From JAUIET01 sp045106985 (GTDB taxonomy: Bacteria > Pseudomonadota > Gammaproteobacteria > Pseudomonadales > JAUIET01): 64,000 nucleotides of DNA. The position numbers and the translations under genes were made by a program. The notes under the pieces are model-generated. The model ran no database searches, had not been told where the DNA came from, and saw only the letters and a program-made list of their open reading frames with translations. The stretch spans positions 1 through 64,000 of the forward strand of contig JBGCFQ010000013.1 of the NCBI GenBank assembly GCA_045106985.1. The letters are read 5' to 3'. This document shows, piece after piece, positions 45,560 through 54,822 of the stretch (its first letter is position 1; each line of letters opens with the position of its first letter).

Positions 45560-48025
45560 TTACCAATCCTTACGGAACGTTAGGCCAAAAGTGGCTGGCT
45601 CGCGACGATAAGCTATTTGCTTGCCGTCCTGCAGAACGCCTGGAAACGAGGTGCCATTGTATTCTTCATCAAACACGTTACGGCCCCACAGTGTGAGTTC
45701 AGCATCAATGCTTTCGAAGTATAAGCCGGCGCGTAAGTTCACCAGGTTGTAGGCGTCTTGTTCGCTCAGTGGCTCGTTTGACTGGTCAAGAACCATGTCA
45801 CCGTTGTAGATAAACTCGCCGAGTAGAAAGCCGGTAATGGAATCGCCTATGGCGAATTCCTGGCGTGCACTCAGAGCCAGGAAGTCTTCAGGATTGGTGC
45901 CAAGTCGATCGCCGGTGCGATCACAGAAGTCAGGGCTCAAAGGGTCTGTCACCCTTGGGTCAGCAGCGGTGACGAATTCCGGGGCCTCTGCTGTGCCGAC
46001 GTTGAATCGACCACCCGGATCAGCTATGCCAGTGCGGAACGGCGTGATATTCCAGCAGTTGCCGCGTTCGAATTCGTCAAAGTCCGCGACCGCTTTGGCG
46101 TAAGTGGCTTGCAAGGTGGTAGAGTCTGTTGCCTGCCACAGCCATTCAATTTCTCCGCCGTAGGTGTTAATGGTGGCTGCATTTTGCACATTGAAACCTG
46201 AGCCGGTAAATGTGCCAACCTGGTAGTCATCAATGGGCGTGTAATGCAAGGATATGTTCAGTCGCATAGCTTGCTCGGGAAACTCGGCTTTCATACCCAA
46301 TTCATACGCCGTTGAATTTTCTGCGCTGAATACTTGGGCAAAGGCCGGGTCGATACGGTCGGTATTGGTGCCGCCGGCCTTGTAGCCAGTGCTGACCGAA
46401 GCGAACAGCATGGTCTCGTCGTTGGCAAACCAAGATAACTTGATTGTGCCGGTGACTTGGTCGTCTTTGATTATTTCATCAATATTGTCTCGACGTTGCG
46501 TGGCTGCAAAAGCGGGCTGGAAAAAACCAAGTTCATTACCCGATTCAACATAAGTGGTCTTCAGGATTTTTTCTTCGTCTGAGTATCTCACTCCAGCCGT
46601 AATAGTTAGAGAGTCGCTAATCTGCCAGTCTGCCTGACCGAAAATAGCCCAGCTCTCGTGCTCCTGCTTATTGAAGTCTGTTGCGAAACCGCCTGGTGGG
46701 AAAAAGGGGGCGCCTAGTAGTGTTGTAAGCGGTAAAGGCGTGCCAATTATGAAAGCAGTCGGGAGGCCGAGAAAGGCGGCTGCGATTGCTTCTGTGTCTT
46801 CACCGAAACTCAGTGTTGAGGTAGAGTCCAAATCTTGTGTGAAATAGTTCGCACCAACCACGTAGTTGATATTCTCGCCCGTGAAGGCCACTCTGAATTC
46901 CTGTGATATTGACGATTGTTCTGCCAGGTTGGTATCGAGCAATGCGTTAAGGTCAGTAAAGTCTGCGTCGATTGTGTCAAAGGACTCGAAATCGCGCCAA
47001 GACGTGATAGACGTGAGGGTGTAGGCATCGCCAAGGTTGTAGTCGATCTGAACAGATAAACCGGTGTCAGTCGCTTCCGATGTTGGGTTCTGGTTGTAGG
47101 TAACAATGTTATCGAATTGCCGACTCTCAGGAATAAAAGTAGCACCGCGACCTTCTAAAATAGCGTCGGTACCGAGAGTGCCCGCCGGGGTGGTCTGGTT
47201 GGCTCGCAAATTATCGTTCACTACTGTGGTAGAGCAGCATACTTCATCCAATTCACCATAATCTGCGATTATTCGTACAGAAAGATTATCGTTTGGGGTA
47301 AACAATGCTTGGGCTCGTAAGCCATAGCGGTCACGATCATTGATCTCGTCATTGCCTGGCAGGGTTAGGTTATCTGCCCAGCCGTCACGGGTACTCGAAA
47401 AGCCGGTGAAACGGAAAGCAAGCACATCCTCTATCGCGCTGATGGATGATGCGGCACTTAAATTAATCAATCCAAAGTTGCCAGCCGTCGCCTCAACAAA
47501 AGCCTCTGGCTCGTGGCCCGGAGCTTTGGTTTTGAAATGGATCGCACCTGACAGTGTGTTGCGCCCAAACAAGGTGCCCTGTGGGCCGCGCAAAACTTCA
47601 ATCGAATCTATATCAACCAATTGGCTGATCATTGAGTTTTGTCTAGCACGGTAGGTGCCGTCAACATACACACCAACCGAAGACTCAATGCCGAAGTTGT
47701 TACCGCCGCCGCCTATGCCTCGAATAGCAAATGTTGACGTTGTGGCGTTCTGGTTTTGGTCAACGGTAAGTCCCGGTGCATTAACTTGCAGGTCAAACAC
47801 ATCCTTGATGCCCGACTCTTGCAACATTTGGCCTGAATAAGCTGACACCGCGATCGGCACGTCTTGCAAACTTTGCTCACGTTTCTGTGCGGTCACGATG
47901 ACCTCCTCTAACATGCCTTGGGCAAGCGCTAGCTGTGGGCTTGCGGTGTAGGCTATTGAGGCGACCAATACTGAGGGTAAAAAGCTTCTTTGGGTGTTGG
48001 AATTCCGGCTTCGCATGTTGTGCAC
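45560..48025 (-). CDS. TonB-dependent outer membrane receptor
   Basis: An 821-residue outer-membrane receptor. A signal peptide (about 1-36, ending ALAQ) is followed by a TonB box (LEEVIVTAQKREQSLQDVPI) and the plug domain with the motif EVLRGPQGTLFGRNTLSGAI (about 145-165). A 22-strand barrel ends in an aromatic C-terminus (GLTFRKDW). It belongs to the large receptor group common in marine gammaproteobacteria and sphingomonads, whose substrates range from siderophores to glycans and other organics. The substrate cannot be told here and no transport or hydrolase genes adjoin. It interrupts the conserved orn-queG order. AGGTG lies 7 nt before the ATG; a second ATG follows at 48016. Confidence 0.93.
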   Translation of the reverse strand: MHNMRSRNSNTQRSFLPSVLVASIAYTASPQLALAQGMLEEVIVTAQKREQSLQDVPIAVSAYSGQMLQESGIKDVFDLQVNAPGLTVDQNQNATTSTFAIRGIGGGGNNFGIESSVGVYVDGTYRARQNSMISQLVDIDSIEVLRGPQGTLFGRNTLSGAIHFKTKAPGHEPEAFVEATAGNFGLINLSAASSISAIEDVLAFRFTGFSSTRDGWADNLTLPGNDEINDRDRYGLRAQALFTPNDNLSVRIIADYGELDEVCCSTTVVNDNLRANQTTPAGTLGTDAILEGRGATFIPESRQFDNIVTYNQNPTSEATDTGLSVQIDYNLGDAYTLTSITSWRDFESFDTIDADFTDLNALLDTNLAEQSSISQEFRVAFTGENINYVVGANYFTQDLDSTSTLSFGEDTEAIAAAFLGLPTAFIIGTPLPLTTLLGAPFFPPGGFATDFNKQEHESWAIFGQADWQISDSLTITAGVRYSDEEKILKTTYVESGNELGFFQPAFAATQRRDNIDEIIKDDQVTGTIKLSWFANDETMLFASVSTGYKAGGTNTDRIDPAFAQVFSAENSTAYELGMKAEFPEQAMRLNISLHYTPIDDYQVGTFTGSGFNVQNAATINTYGGEIEWLWQATDSTTLQATYAKAVADFDEFERGNCWNITPFRTGIADPGGRFNVGTAEAPEFVTAADPRVTDPLSPDFCDRTGDRLGTNPEDFLALSARQEFAIGDSITGFLLGEFIYNGDMVLDQSNEPLSEQDAYNLVNLRAGLYFESIDAELTLWGRNVFDEEYNGTSFPGVLQDGKQIAYRREPATFGLTFRKDW

Positions 48026-48161
48026 CTGTTATGAGCGAATAAAAATCGGAGCGTAGAATACCATGCTAGCCAAATTACACAGTAGTGATAACTGGCCAAA
48101 CGGTGAGATAGCGCTGATTAATGGCCATTGTTGATGTACTTGTGCTGGTGCAAGGCCGCGA

Positions 48162-49313
48162 TTAACCAGAACTGCTTATTATGTCAGTCGATTTAAGCTG
48201 CTGTTGATCAATGGCCCATTGGCAGTGTTCCAGCACCATGTTGCTGGCGGCTTTCTTTGTGTCGCTAAGGGCTTTTTGTTTTTCGCTAAGGGCTTTTTGT
48301 CTGTCGCTAAGGGCTTCTTGTTTATCGCTAAGTGCCTTGATTATGGTGGCTGAGGCTGGCGCATTGCCCAATGCCACGGCCAGGTTACGCAACCAACGGT
48401 CATAGCCAATGCGTCGAATGGCCGAGCCTTCAGTTTTGCTGAAAAACTCTTCTTCGGTCCAGGCAAACAAGGTTAGCAGGTCACTGTTGTCTAAATCATG
48501 GCGTGGCGAGAAGTCAGCTTCGTTGCTGGCCTGGGCAAACTTATTCCATGGGCAAACCAATTGGCAGTCATCACAGCCAAAAATACGGTTACCCATTAAG
48601 GGCCGCAACTCCAAAGGGATTGGGTCGTAAGACTCAATGGTTAGATAGGAAATGCAACGTCTGGCATCGAGCACCCAGGGCTTCACAAAGGCATTAGTAG
48701 GACAAATGTCGAGGCAGGCTGTACAGCTACCGCAATGACTGCTTTCTTGGGCGTCGTCCACAGGTAATGGTATGTCGGTAAACAGCTCGCCAAGGAAAAA
48801 CCAGCTGCCGGCTTTGCTGTTGAGTAGCATCGTATTTTTACCAATCCAGCCAAGCCCGCTGTTTTCCGCTAGAGCGCGTTCTAGAACAGGAGCACTGTCA
48901 ACAAAGGCGCGATAATTGTACTCGTCGTGGATCAGCTTACGAATGGCGTCAGCTAATTTTGCCAATCGCTTGCGCATCAATTTGTGGTAATCGCGACCAA
49001 GCGCATAGCGCGCAATATAGGCTTTGTTGCCATCTTCCAGGGTATCAAGGGCATGTTGATCGCCCGGGGTGTAATCCATGCGAACCGACAAAACCCGAAG
49101 CGTTCCAGGCACAAGTTTGTCTGGCTGGCTTCGCTTTAGACCATGGCTGGCCATATACTCCATGCTGCCGTGATACTGTTGCTGCAGCCAGCTTTCTAAG
49201 TGCGCTTCATGATCACCCAATTCAACATTGCTAACCCCAACATCTTGAAAGCCAAGCTCTTGGGCCAATGCTGTAATTTGTTCACGCAGATTATGCAGTT
49301 CTTCAGTATTCAA
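48162..49313 (-). CDS. queG: Epoxyqueuosine reductase QueG
   Basis: A cobalamin- and Fe-S-dependent enzyme for the last step of queuosine tRNA modification. The protein has 383 residues (E. coli 379). Two 4Fe-4S motifs are visible: CGSCTACLDICPTNAF and CDDCQLVCPWNKFA. The segments YHGSMEYM and GWIGKNTMLLNSKAGSWFFL are typical. Near the C-terminus (about residues 325-351) a 7-residue unit repeats (ALSDKQE, ALSDRQK, ALSEKQK, ALSDTKK), encoded by a 21-bp tandem repeat. The repeat falls outside the catalytic core, so function is probably retained. Confidence 0.94.
   Translation of the reverse strand: MNTEELHNLREQITALAQELGFQDVGVSNVELGDHEAHLESWLQQQYHGSMEYMASHGLKRSQPDKLVPGTLRVLSVRMDYTPGDQHALDTLEDGNKAYIARYALGRDYHKLMRKRLAKLADAIRKLIHDEYNYRAFVDSAPVLERALAENSGLGWIGKNTMLLNSKAGSWFFLGELFTDIPLPVDDAQESSHCGSCTACLDICPTNAFVKPWVLDARRCISYLTIESYDPIPLELRPLMGNRIFGCDDCQLVCPWNKFAQASNEADFSPRHDLDNSDLLTLFAWTEEEFFSKTEGSAIRRIGYDRWLRNLAVALGNAPASATIIKALSDKQEALSDRQKALSEKQKALSDTKKAASNMVLEHCQWAIDQQQLKSTDIISSSG
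48262..48338. repeat. 21-bp tandem repeat within queG
   Basis: The sequence TCGCTAAGGGCTT recurs at 48262, 48283, 48304 and (as TCGCTAAGTGCCT) 48325, an exact 21-bp period with three nearly identical full units. The period is a multiple of three, so copy-number changes would keep the queG frame. Confidence 0.9.
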
Positions 49314-49386
49314 GCGCTATTTTATGCAAGTAGTATTCATAAGATGTATTCGTAACTAAACCCCAAGGCTTGATCATACCGTAATT

Positions 49387-51012
49387 ATGCCAATGAACGT
49401 TCCGCTCCATCGTCGCCTATACCGTGCTGACCAGGTACGAGAGTTCGATCGTGTCGCTATCGAGCAATATGAGCTGCCTGGTTTGCTGTTGATGAAACGC
49501 GCGGCGGCTGCAATGCTGGGTATCGCGCAACAGCATTGGCCTTCTGCGCAGAAGTACATTGTGCTCTGCGGTGGCGGCAACAATGGCGGAGATGGGTATT
49601 TATTTGCGCTGTTGGCCGCTGAGCAAAAATTACAGGTAACGGTCATTTACACTAAGGAGCCCAATGCGCTAAAAGGCGACGCTGCTAGGGCCTGGCAACG
49701 AGCGCAGCAGCACAGTGTAAACATGTTGAGCGCCTCTGATCAGGCGTTAGTTGAAGCCTCGTTAGCGGGCGCTGACCTTATAATCGACTGTTTACTGGGT
49801 ACTGGGCTTAGTCAGACTGTAAGGCCGCAGGAGCAGCGTATTATCGGTCTCATCAACGAATGCGCTTTGCCCGTGTTAGCCGCTGATATACCTTCTGGGC
49901 TGGCCAGCGATACAGGCGAGGTCATGGGGGCAGCGGTTAGTGCGTCAGTAACCGTTACTTTTGTTGCGGCAAAAATGGGTCTTTGTACCGCCAGTGGCCC
50001 CGCCTGCTGTGGGCGGTTATATCTAAGCAGGCTTGGTATTCCCGACCCGGTTTATACCAACGCATCGGCGTCATCTTTGCAGCGCTCTAATTCTGAGTCG
50101 CCTGCAAACGTTCTGCATCTTCCCGCGCTGAGCGAACTCATTCCGCGTCGACGCAGCGATGCACACAAAGGCAAACACGGTCATACCCTAGTTGTTGGCG
50201 GTGACCTCGGTATGGGCGGGGCGGTTATTCTGGCTGCAAGAGCGGCTTTGTATTGTGGCTCTGGATTGGTGAGTGTTGCTACGCGAGCTGAGCATGTGAG
50301 CGCTCTACTGGCGAAGCAAGCAGAGTTAATGGTGCATGCTGTCCGTGGCGGCGCAGAGTGCCTGCCTCTGCTCGAAAATTGCTCGGCCATTGTTATTGGG
50401 CCGGGCCTAGGCCAGTCGAGTTGGTCGCGTGATTTATTGCACACTGTATTGCGTCATAACTCCTCTTCATTCGGGCAACCGGCAGCGCCACTGTTATTGG
50501 ATGCCGACGCGCTTAATCTGATAGCTGCGCACGGCTGGCAGCCGTTGTTGCAAAATCGGCCTGTCATATCAACACCTCACCCCGGAGAAGCGGCGCGCTT
50601 GCTGGCCAGCGCTGCGGCAACGGTGCAGGCTGACCGTTGTGGCAGCGTTAAGAAATTACAAGAAATGTTAGGCGGTGTGGTTCTACTAAAAGGGGCGGGT
50701 ACATTGCTGTGTTCCGAGCAGGCAGAAATCTCACTGTGCCCCTACGGAAATGCGGGCATGTCGGTCGGCGGCATGGGTGACGTGCTCAGCGGAGTGATCG
50801 GTGCATTGTGTGCACAGGGCTTATTGATCAATGAGGCCGCGCAGTTGGGTGCCTGCTTGCATTCAGCAGCGGCTGACCTCGCGGCTGAAGAACTCGGTGG
50901 CATGATTGGCTTGAGCGCATCAGAACTACTTCTGCCGCTTCGAGCCTTGCTCAATGCTGAACAGTTACCACTCAGTGTTGCGATGGACAAAATTCAGGAG
51001 ATCGTTGCGTGA
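49387..51012 (+). CDS. nnr: Bifunctional NAD(P)H-hydrate epimerase/dehydratase
   Basis: Repairs damaged NADHX/NADPHX. The protein has 541 residues in two domains. The N-terminal YjeF_N epimerase (about 1-215) has the motif CGGGNNGGDGYLFALL and the Asp/Asn site in LIIDCLLGTGL. The C-terminal ADP-dependent dehydratase (about 245-530) has VVGGDLGMGGAVILAARAAL and the nucleotide site GNAGMSVGGMGDVLSG. It diverges from queG and starts a plus-strand run of twelve genes. The stop overlaps the tsaE start (GTGA). Confidence 0.95.
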   Translation: MPMNVPLHRRLYRADQVREFDRVAIEQYELPGLLLMKRAAAAMLGIAQQHWPSAQKYIVLCGGGNNGGDGYLFALLAAEQKLQVTVIYTKEPNALKGDAARAWQRAQQHSVNMLSASDQALVEASLAGADLIIDCLLGTGLSQTVRPQEQRIIGLINECALPVLAADIPSGLASDTGEVMGAAVSASVTVTFVAAKMGLCTASGPACCGRLYLSRLGIPDPVYTNASASSLQRSNSESPANVLHLPALSELIPRRRSDAHKGKHGHTLVVGGDLGMGGAVILAARAALYCGSGLVSVATRAEHVSALLAKQAELMVHAVRGGAECLPLLENCSAIVIGPGLGQSSWSRDLLHTVLRHNSSSFGQPAAPLLLDADALNLIAAHGWQPLLQNRPVISTPHPGEAARLLASAAATVQADRCGSVKKLQEMLGGVVLLKGAGTLLCSEQAEISLCPYGNAGMSVGGMGDVLSGVIGALCAQGLLINEAAQLGACLHSAAADLAAEELGGMIGLSASELLLPLRALLNAEQLPLSVAMDKIQEIVA

Positions 51013-51539
51013 CCAAATTGACGAACGCCGGCCCAGAGTCATCCCCTGCGTCGGCTAGCGAGGCCGACACCGGGCGCACAGTTGAATTAGCCGATGAGCA
51101 AGCGACAGAACGCTGCGCAGCGGCGCTTGCCAATCACTTGACTGCGGGTTTGCTGATTACCTTGAATGGTGACCTTGGAGCTGGAAAAACCAGCTTTGTG
51201 CGGGCAGTACTGCGTTCGCTCGGCCATCAAGGTCCGGTCAAAAGTCCTACTTATACCATCGTCGAGCCCTATGCTATCGCCGGTCTGGAAATCAATCATT
51301 TTGATTTGTATCGGCTTGGCGACATAGAAGAGCTTGAGCTGATGGGGTTTCGCGATTATCTGAACGCGCAAACGATCTGTTTCGTAGAATGGCCACAGCG
51401 AGCAGGTAACTATTTACCAGTCGCAGACCTGAATATTGATTTGTTGGCCCTAAGCGGTTCAAATATCACGGCGCGCCAATTACACTGCGTGGCCAATTCT
51501 GAAGCAGGCGTTCGCCTGTTGCGAGCCTGGGCAATTTAG
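51009..51539 (+). CDS. tsaE: tRNA t6A synthesis ATPase TsaE
   Basis: An ATPase of the t6A37 tRNA modification complex (TsaB-TsaD-TsaE). The protein has 176 residues. Walker A is LNGDLGAGKTSFVRAVL and the conserved KSPTYTIVEPY, HFDLYRL and FVEWPQRAG segments follow. About 30 poorly conserved residues precede the fold. It starts at GTG in a 4-base overlap with nnr and lies 14 nt before the amidase gene. Confidence 0.95.
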   Translation: MTKLTNAGPESSPASASEADTGRTVELADEQATERCAAALANHLTAGLLITLNGDLGAGKTSFVRAVLRSLGHQGPVKSPTYTIVEPYAIAGLEINHFDLYRLGDIEELELMGFRDYLNAQTICFVEWPQRAGNYLPVADLNIDLLALSGSNITARQLHCVANSEAGVRLLRAWAI

Positions 51540-51553
51540 GAACAGAGAATCAA

Positions 51554-52879
51554 GTGAAAGCAGTCGTTTTTTCGTCATCATTTATTTTGCTGCTGGTGTC
51601 GCTGTTGGTATCGGTGGCATCAGTGCCAGCCTACGGCGATGTGTCGGTAAAGGGGCTTCGCGTTTGGCGCGCACCTGAACGAACGCGTGTCGTCGTCGAT
51701 CTGAGTGACATTGGCGACTACAAAATGATGATGCTGAGCAAACCTCGTCGATTGGTGATCGATCTTGCCGATACGCGTTTGCATACATCGCTAAAAACCG
51801 TTGATTTAAAAGACAGCCCTGTAACGGCGATTCGCTCAGGTATTCGTAATGGCAACGACCTGCGAATAGTGCTCGACCTAGCGACAGCGATCAAACCACG
51901 CAGCTTCACCCTGGCTGCCAATGCCCAATACGGCAATCGGCTAGTGATTGATTTGCTCGACTTGGAAAAAAAGCGATCTGCACCAATCGCTGTGTCTACG
52001 CCTTCAATAGAAGATAAGCGCGACATCGTAATAGCTATCGATGCTGGCCACGGTGGCGAAGACCCCGGTGCAATTGGCGCGAGACGCGTAAAAGAGAAGA
52101 CAGTGGTTCTGGAAATTGCGAAGAAGCTTGCGCTTCTGCTGGACAAAGAGCCAGGCTTTAAAGCGTATCAGATACGAACAGGCGACTACTTTATGTCGCT
52201 GCTAGACCGTCCAAATAAGGCGCGCAAAGCCAGAGCTGATCTCATGTTGTCCATCCATGCGGATGCGTTTCGTATATCCAGTGCCAAGGGCGCGTCGGTG
52301 TATACGCTGTCGGAACGGGGTAACTCCAGCACTTTTGCGGCTGAATTGGCACAACGTGAAAACGCCGCCGACCAAATTGGTGGCGTGCGAAAAACGCATG
52401 ACGATGTGAATAGAGTGCTGGTTGATCTTGCCCTTACCGCCAGTAAAGAGGCCAGTGAGCGTGCTAGCAAGCAATTGGTTGCCAAGCTGAAGCACGTTGC
52501 GCCGATGCATAAAAAAACGCCTGAAAGGGCTAACTTTGCGGTGCTGCGTTCTTCGGTTCCTTCTTTGCTCATTGAAACAGGGTTTATTTCCAATCCTGAG
52601 GAAGCCCGGCGCTTGAACAGCAGCCGTTACCAGCAACAAATTGCGTCTGCTCTATTTCAGGGCGTTAAAGCCTATTTCGAAGACCTGCCACCCGAAGGGA
52701 CTTTGCTCGCATGGCAGGCGGCTAAAAAAGCCAAGGTAGCTACTCATATAATTAAAAACGGAGAAACTCTCTCCGGCATTGCGTTGCGTTACCGCGTGAG
52801 CATGCAGGCTATCAAGGCCTTAAACGGCATGCAAAGCAATAAGATCAGAATTGGTCAGAAACTGAAGATTCCAGGCTGA
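51554..52879 (+). CDS. amiB: N-acetylmuramoyl-L-alanine amidase (AmiB/AmiC type)
   Basis: A periplasmic amidase that splits septal peptidoglycan during daughter-cell separation. The protein has 441 residues. It has a signal peptide (about 1-28), an AMIN domain (about 32-130) and an Amidase_3 catalytic domain (about 155-375). Zn ligands lie in AIDAGHGGEDPGAIGA (His) and the LSIHADAF segment (His), and the catalytic Glu is in LLIETGFISN. A C-terminal LysM (about 395-440, IKNGETLSGIALRYRVSMQA) anchors it to the wall. The start is GTG at 51554. The stop shares a base with mutL (TGATG). AmiB versus AmiC naming is by position and domain order. Confidence 0.94.
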   Translation: MKAVVFSSSFILLLVSLLVSVASVPAYGDVSVKGLRVWRAPERTRVVVDLSDIGDYKMMMLSKPRRLVIDLADTRLHTSLKTVDLKDSPVTAIRSGIRNGNDLRIVLDLATAIKPRSFTLAANAQYGNRLVIDLLDLEKKRSAPIAVSTPSIEDKRDIVIAIDAGHGGEDPGAIGARRVKEKTVVLEIAKKLALLLDKEPGFKAYQIRTGDYFMSLLDRPNKARKARADLMLSIHADAFRISSAKGASVYTLSERGNSSTFAAELAQRENAADQIGGVRKTHDDVNRVLVDLALTASKEASERASKQLVAKLKHVAPMHKKTPERANFAVLRSSVPSLLIETGFISNPEEARRLNSSRYQQQIASALFQGVKAYFEDLPPEGTLLAWQAAKKAKVATHIIKNGETLSGIALRYRVSMQAIKALNGMQSNKIRIGQKLKIPG

Positions 52880-54774
52880 TGGCGAATGCTCCCATAATGG
52901 CTGCAGCCTCCCGTATTCGTATTCTTGATAGTGCCTTGGCCAATCAGATAGCGGCGGGTGAAGTTGTTGAGCGTCCAGCTTCGGTGGTTAAGGAATTGCT
53001 TGAAAACAGTATTGATGCGGGGGCAACCCGCATTGATGTTGAGCTGGAGCAGGGCGGCATAAAGCTGATTCGAATTCGGGACGACGGCGAAGGCATCGAC
53101 GCTGAAGACCTAGAGTTGGCCTTTGGCCGACACGCCACAAGCAAAATTAGCAGCCAGGACGATTTGGACGGTATTCGTAGCCTGGGCTTTCGTGGTGAGG
53201 CTCTGGCGAGTATTGCCTCGGTGTCCAGAATGACAATTCAGTCTACACGTCATGGCCAGGCAAGTGGCTGGAGCCAGCAGTGCGACGGTAGCCAAATTCA
53301 ATCGGCAAAACCGGATGGCCACCCTCCGGGTACCACGATGACTGTGCGCGATTTGTTTTACAACACACCGGCGCGACGGAAGTTTCTGAAAAAGGAGCGC
53401 ACCGAGCTAGGCCATTGTGAGGAAGTAGTACGCAGGGTGGCGATTAGTCATTTTGAATTGTCGATCAGTCTTCGTCACAACGGCAAAGTTTTGTTTAACT
53501 TACCGCAAGCGAGCACAGCGGCCGAACAAAAACGTCGCCTTTCACAATTGTGTGGCAGCGCCTTTACCGACAGCGTTATCGACGTTGAGCGTGGTGCCGT
53601 CGGCCTTAGTTTATTCGGTTGGATCGCCAAGCCAACATTCAACCGCAGTCAGGCTGATTTACAGTACTTTTATGTGAATGGTCGCGTTGTGCGAGATAAA
53701 ACCGTTAGCCATGCGGTACGGCAGGCGTATCGAGATGTGTTGTTTCATGGCCGCCACCCTGCGTTTGTATTGTATTTAGAGTTAGACCCGCAAGCCGTGG
53801 ACGTGAACGTTCATCCTACCAAGCACGAAGTTCGCTTTCGCGAGTCGCGAAGCGTGCATGATTTTATTTATCGTTCGCTGCATCAGCTGCTAGCAGATGT
53901 TCGGCCCGAGCAACATGACAGCAGTGCGGTGCCGGCCTCGGCTGGCTTTTTGACCAGTGACTCTGCAGGTTCTGCAGGTTCTGATGTGCAAGACGGTGCT
54001 GGCCTACAAAACAGCCTTGGTTTACAGAACCAGCCCTGGGGCGGCGCGCGCAGTGGTGCCTCGAATGAATCTTCAGCGACAGTGGCCGAGCAAGTTGCGT
54101 TTTATCGCGACCTGCATCCAAGTTCTGTTCCAGCGTCAGGTCCAAGACCGAGCTTCGATGCCATTGATGAGCGCGCCAAGGCTACTGAAGTGCCGCCTCT
54201 TGGTTATGCGTTGGCGCAGCTTAAAGGCATTTATATTCTTTCAGAAAACAGTGAAGGCCTCATACTTGTAGATATGCACGCAGCGCATGAGCGCATTGTG
54301 TATGAGAAGCTAAAACGCCAACAGTCTGAACAGGGCGTGCAAACTCAGCCGCTGCTCGTGCCCTTAAGTATTCATGTTAGTGAAAAAGAGGCAGGTTTCT
54401 GCGAGCAGCATCAAGCGTTTTTTCAAAGTCTTGGTTTAGGTTTAGAGCGAATGGGGCAGCAGGCCCTGGTGTTGCGCAGCGTGCCAGTGTTGCTGCAAAG
54501 GGATGACGCCGAACAATTGGTGCGTGATGTGCTCGCCGACATTGCAGAATTTGGGCAAAGCAATCGAGTGACCGATCGAATTGATGAACTGCTGTCGACC
54601 ATGGCTTGCCATGGTTCGGTGCGGGCGAATCGACAGTTAACGGTGCCAGAAATGAATGGCCTGCTTCGTGAAATGGAAATTACCGAGCGTTCCGGGCAAT
54701 GCAACCATGGTCGGCCCACCTGGTCCCAGCTGTCGCTCAATGAGCTTGATAAGTTATTCCTTCGTGGCCAATAG
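52879..54774 (+). CDS. mutL: DNA mismatch repair protein MutL
   Basis: Couples MutS mismatch recognition to strand removal. The protein has 631 residues. The GHKL ATPase domain (about 10-340) has ELLENSIDAGATRID, IRDDGEGID and GFRGEALASI. A variable linker (about 345-435) is Ser/Gly-rich with small internal repeats. The C-terminal dimer domain includes DMHAAHERIVYE, which matches the metal-binding DQHAx2Ex4E endonuclease motif with Met for Gln. This suggests an endonuclease-type MutL, as in organisms without MutH. It starts on the last base of the amidase gene and is followed by miaA after 48 nt. Confidence 0.97.
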   Translation: MANAPIMAAASRIRILDSALANQIAAGEVVERPASVVKELLENSIDAGATRIDVELEQGGIKLIRIRDDGEGIDAEDLELAFGRHATSKISSQDDLDGIRSLGFRGEALASIASVSRMTIQSTRHGQASGWSQQCDGSQIQSAKPDGHPPGTTMTVRDLFYNTPARRKFLKKERTELGHCEEVVRRVAISHFELSISLRHNGKVLFNLPQASTAAEQKRRLSQLCGSAFTDSVIDVERGAVGLSLFGWIAKPTFNRSQADLQYFYVNGRVVRDKTVSHAVRQAYRDVLFHGRHPAFVLYLELDPQAVDVNVHPTKHEVRFRESRSVHDFIYRSLHQLLADVRPEQHDSSAVPASAGFLTSDSAGSAGSDVQDGAGLQNSLGLQNQPWGGARSGASNESSATVAEQVAFYRDLHPSSVPASGPRPSFDAIDERAKATEVPPLGYALAQLKGIYILSENSEGLILVDMHAAHERIVYEKLKRQQSEQGVQTQPLLVPLSIHVSEKEAGFCEQHQAFFQSLGLGLERMGQQALVLRSVPVLLQRDDAEQLVRDVLADIAEFGQSNRVTDRIDELLSTMACHGSVRANRQLTVPEMNGLLREMEITERSGQCNHGRPTWSQLSLNELDKLFLRGQ

Positions 54775-54822
54775 CGCCGCTAGCTATGGAGTGGCGCTGG
54801 CTATCAGTAGGCGCCGCTTGAT

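Noticed and set aside
48262..48338. CRISPR-like direct repeats
   Set aside because: Contiguous 21-bp units without spacers, inside the queG frame; a coding tandem repeat.
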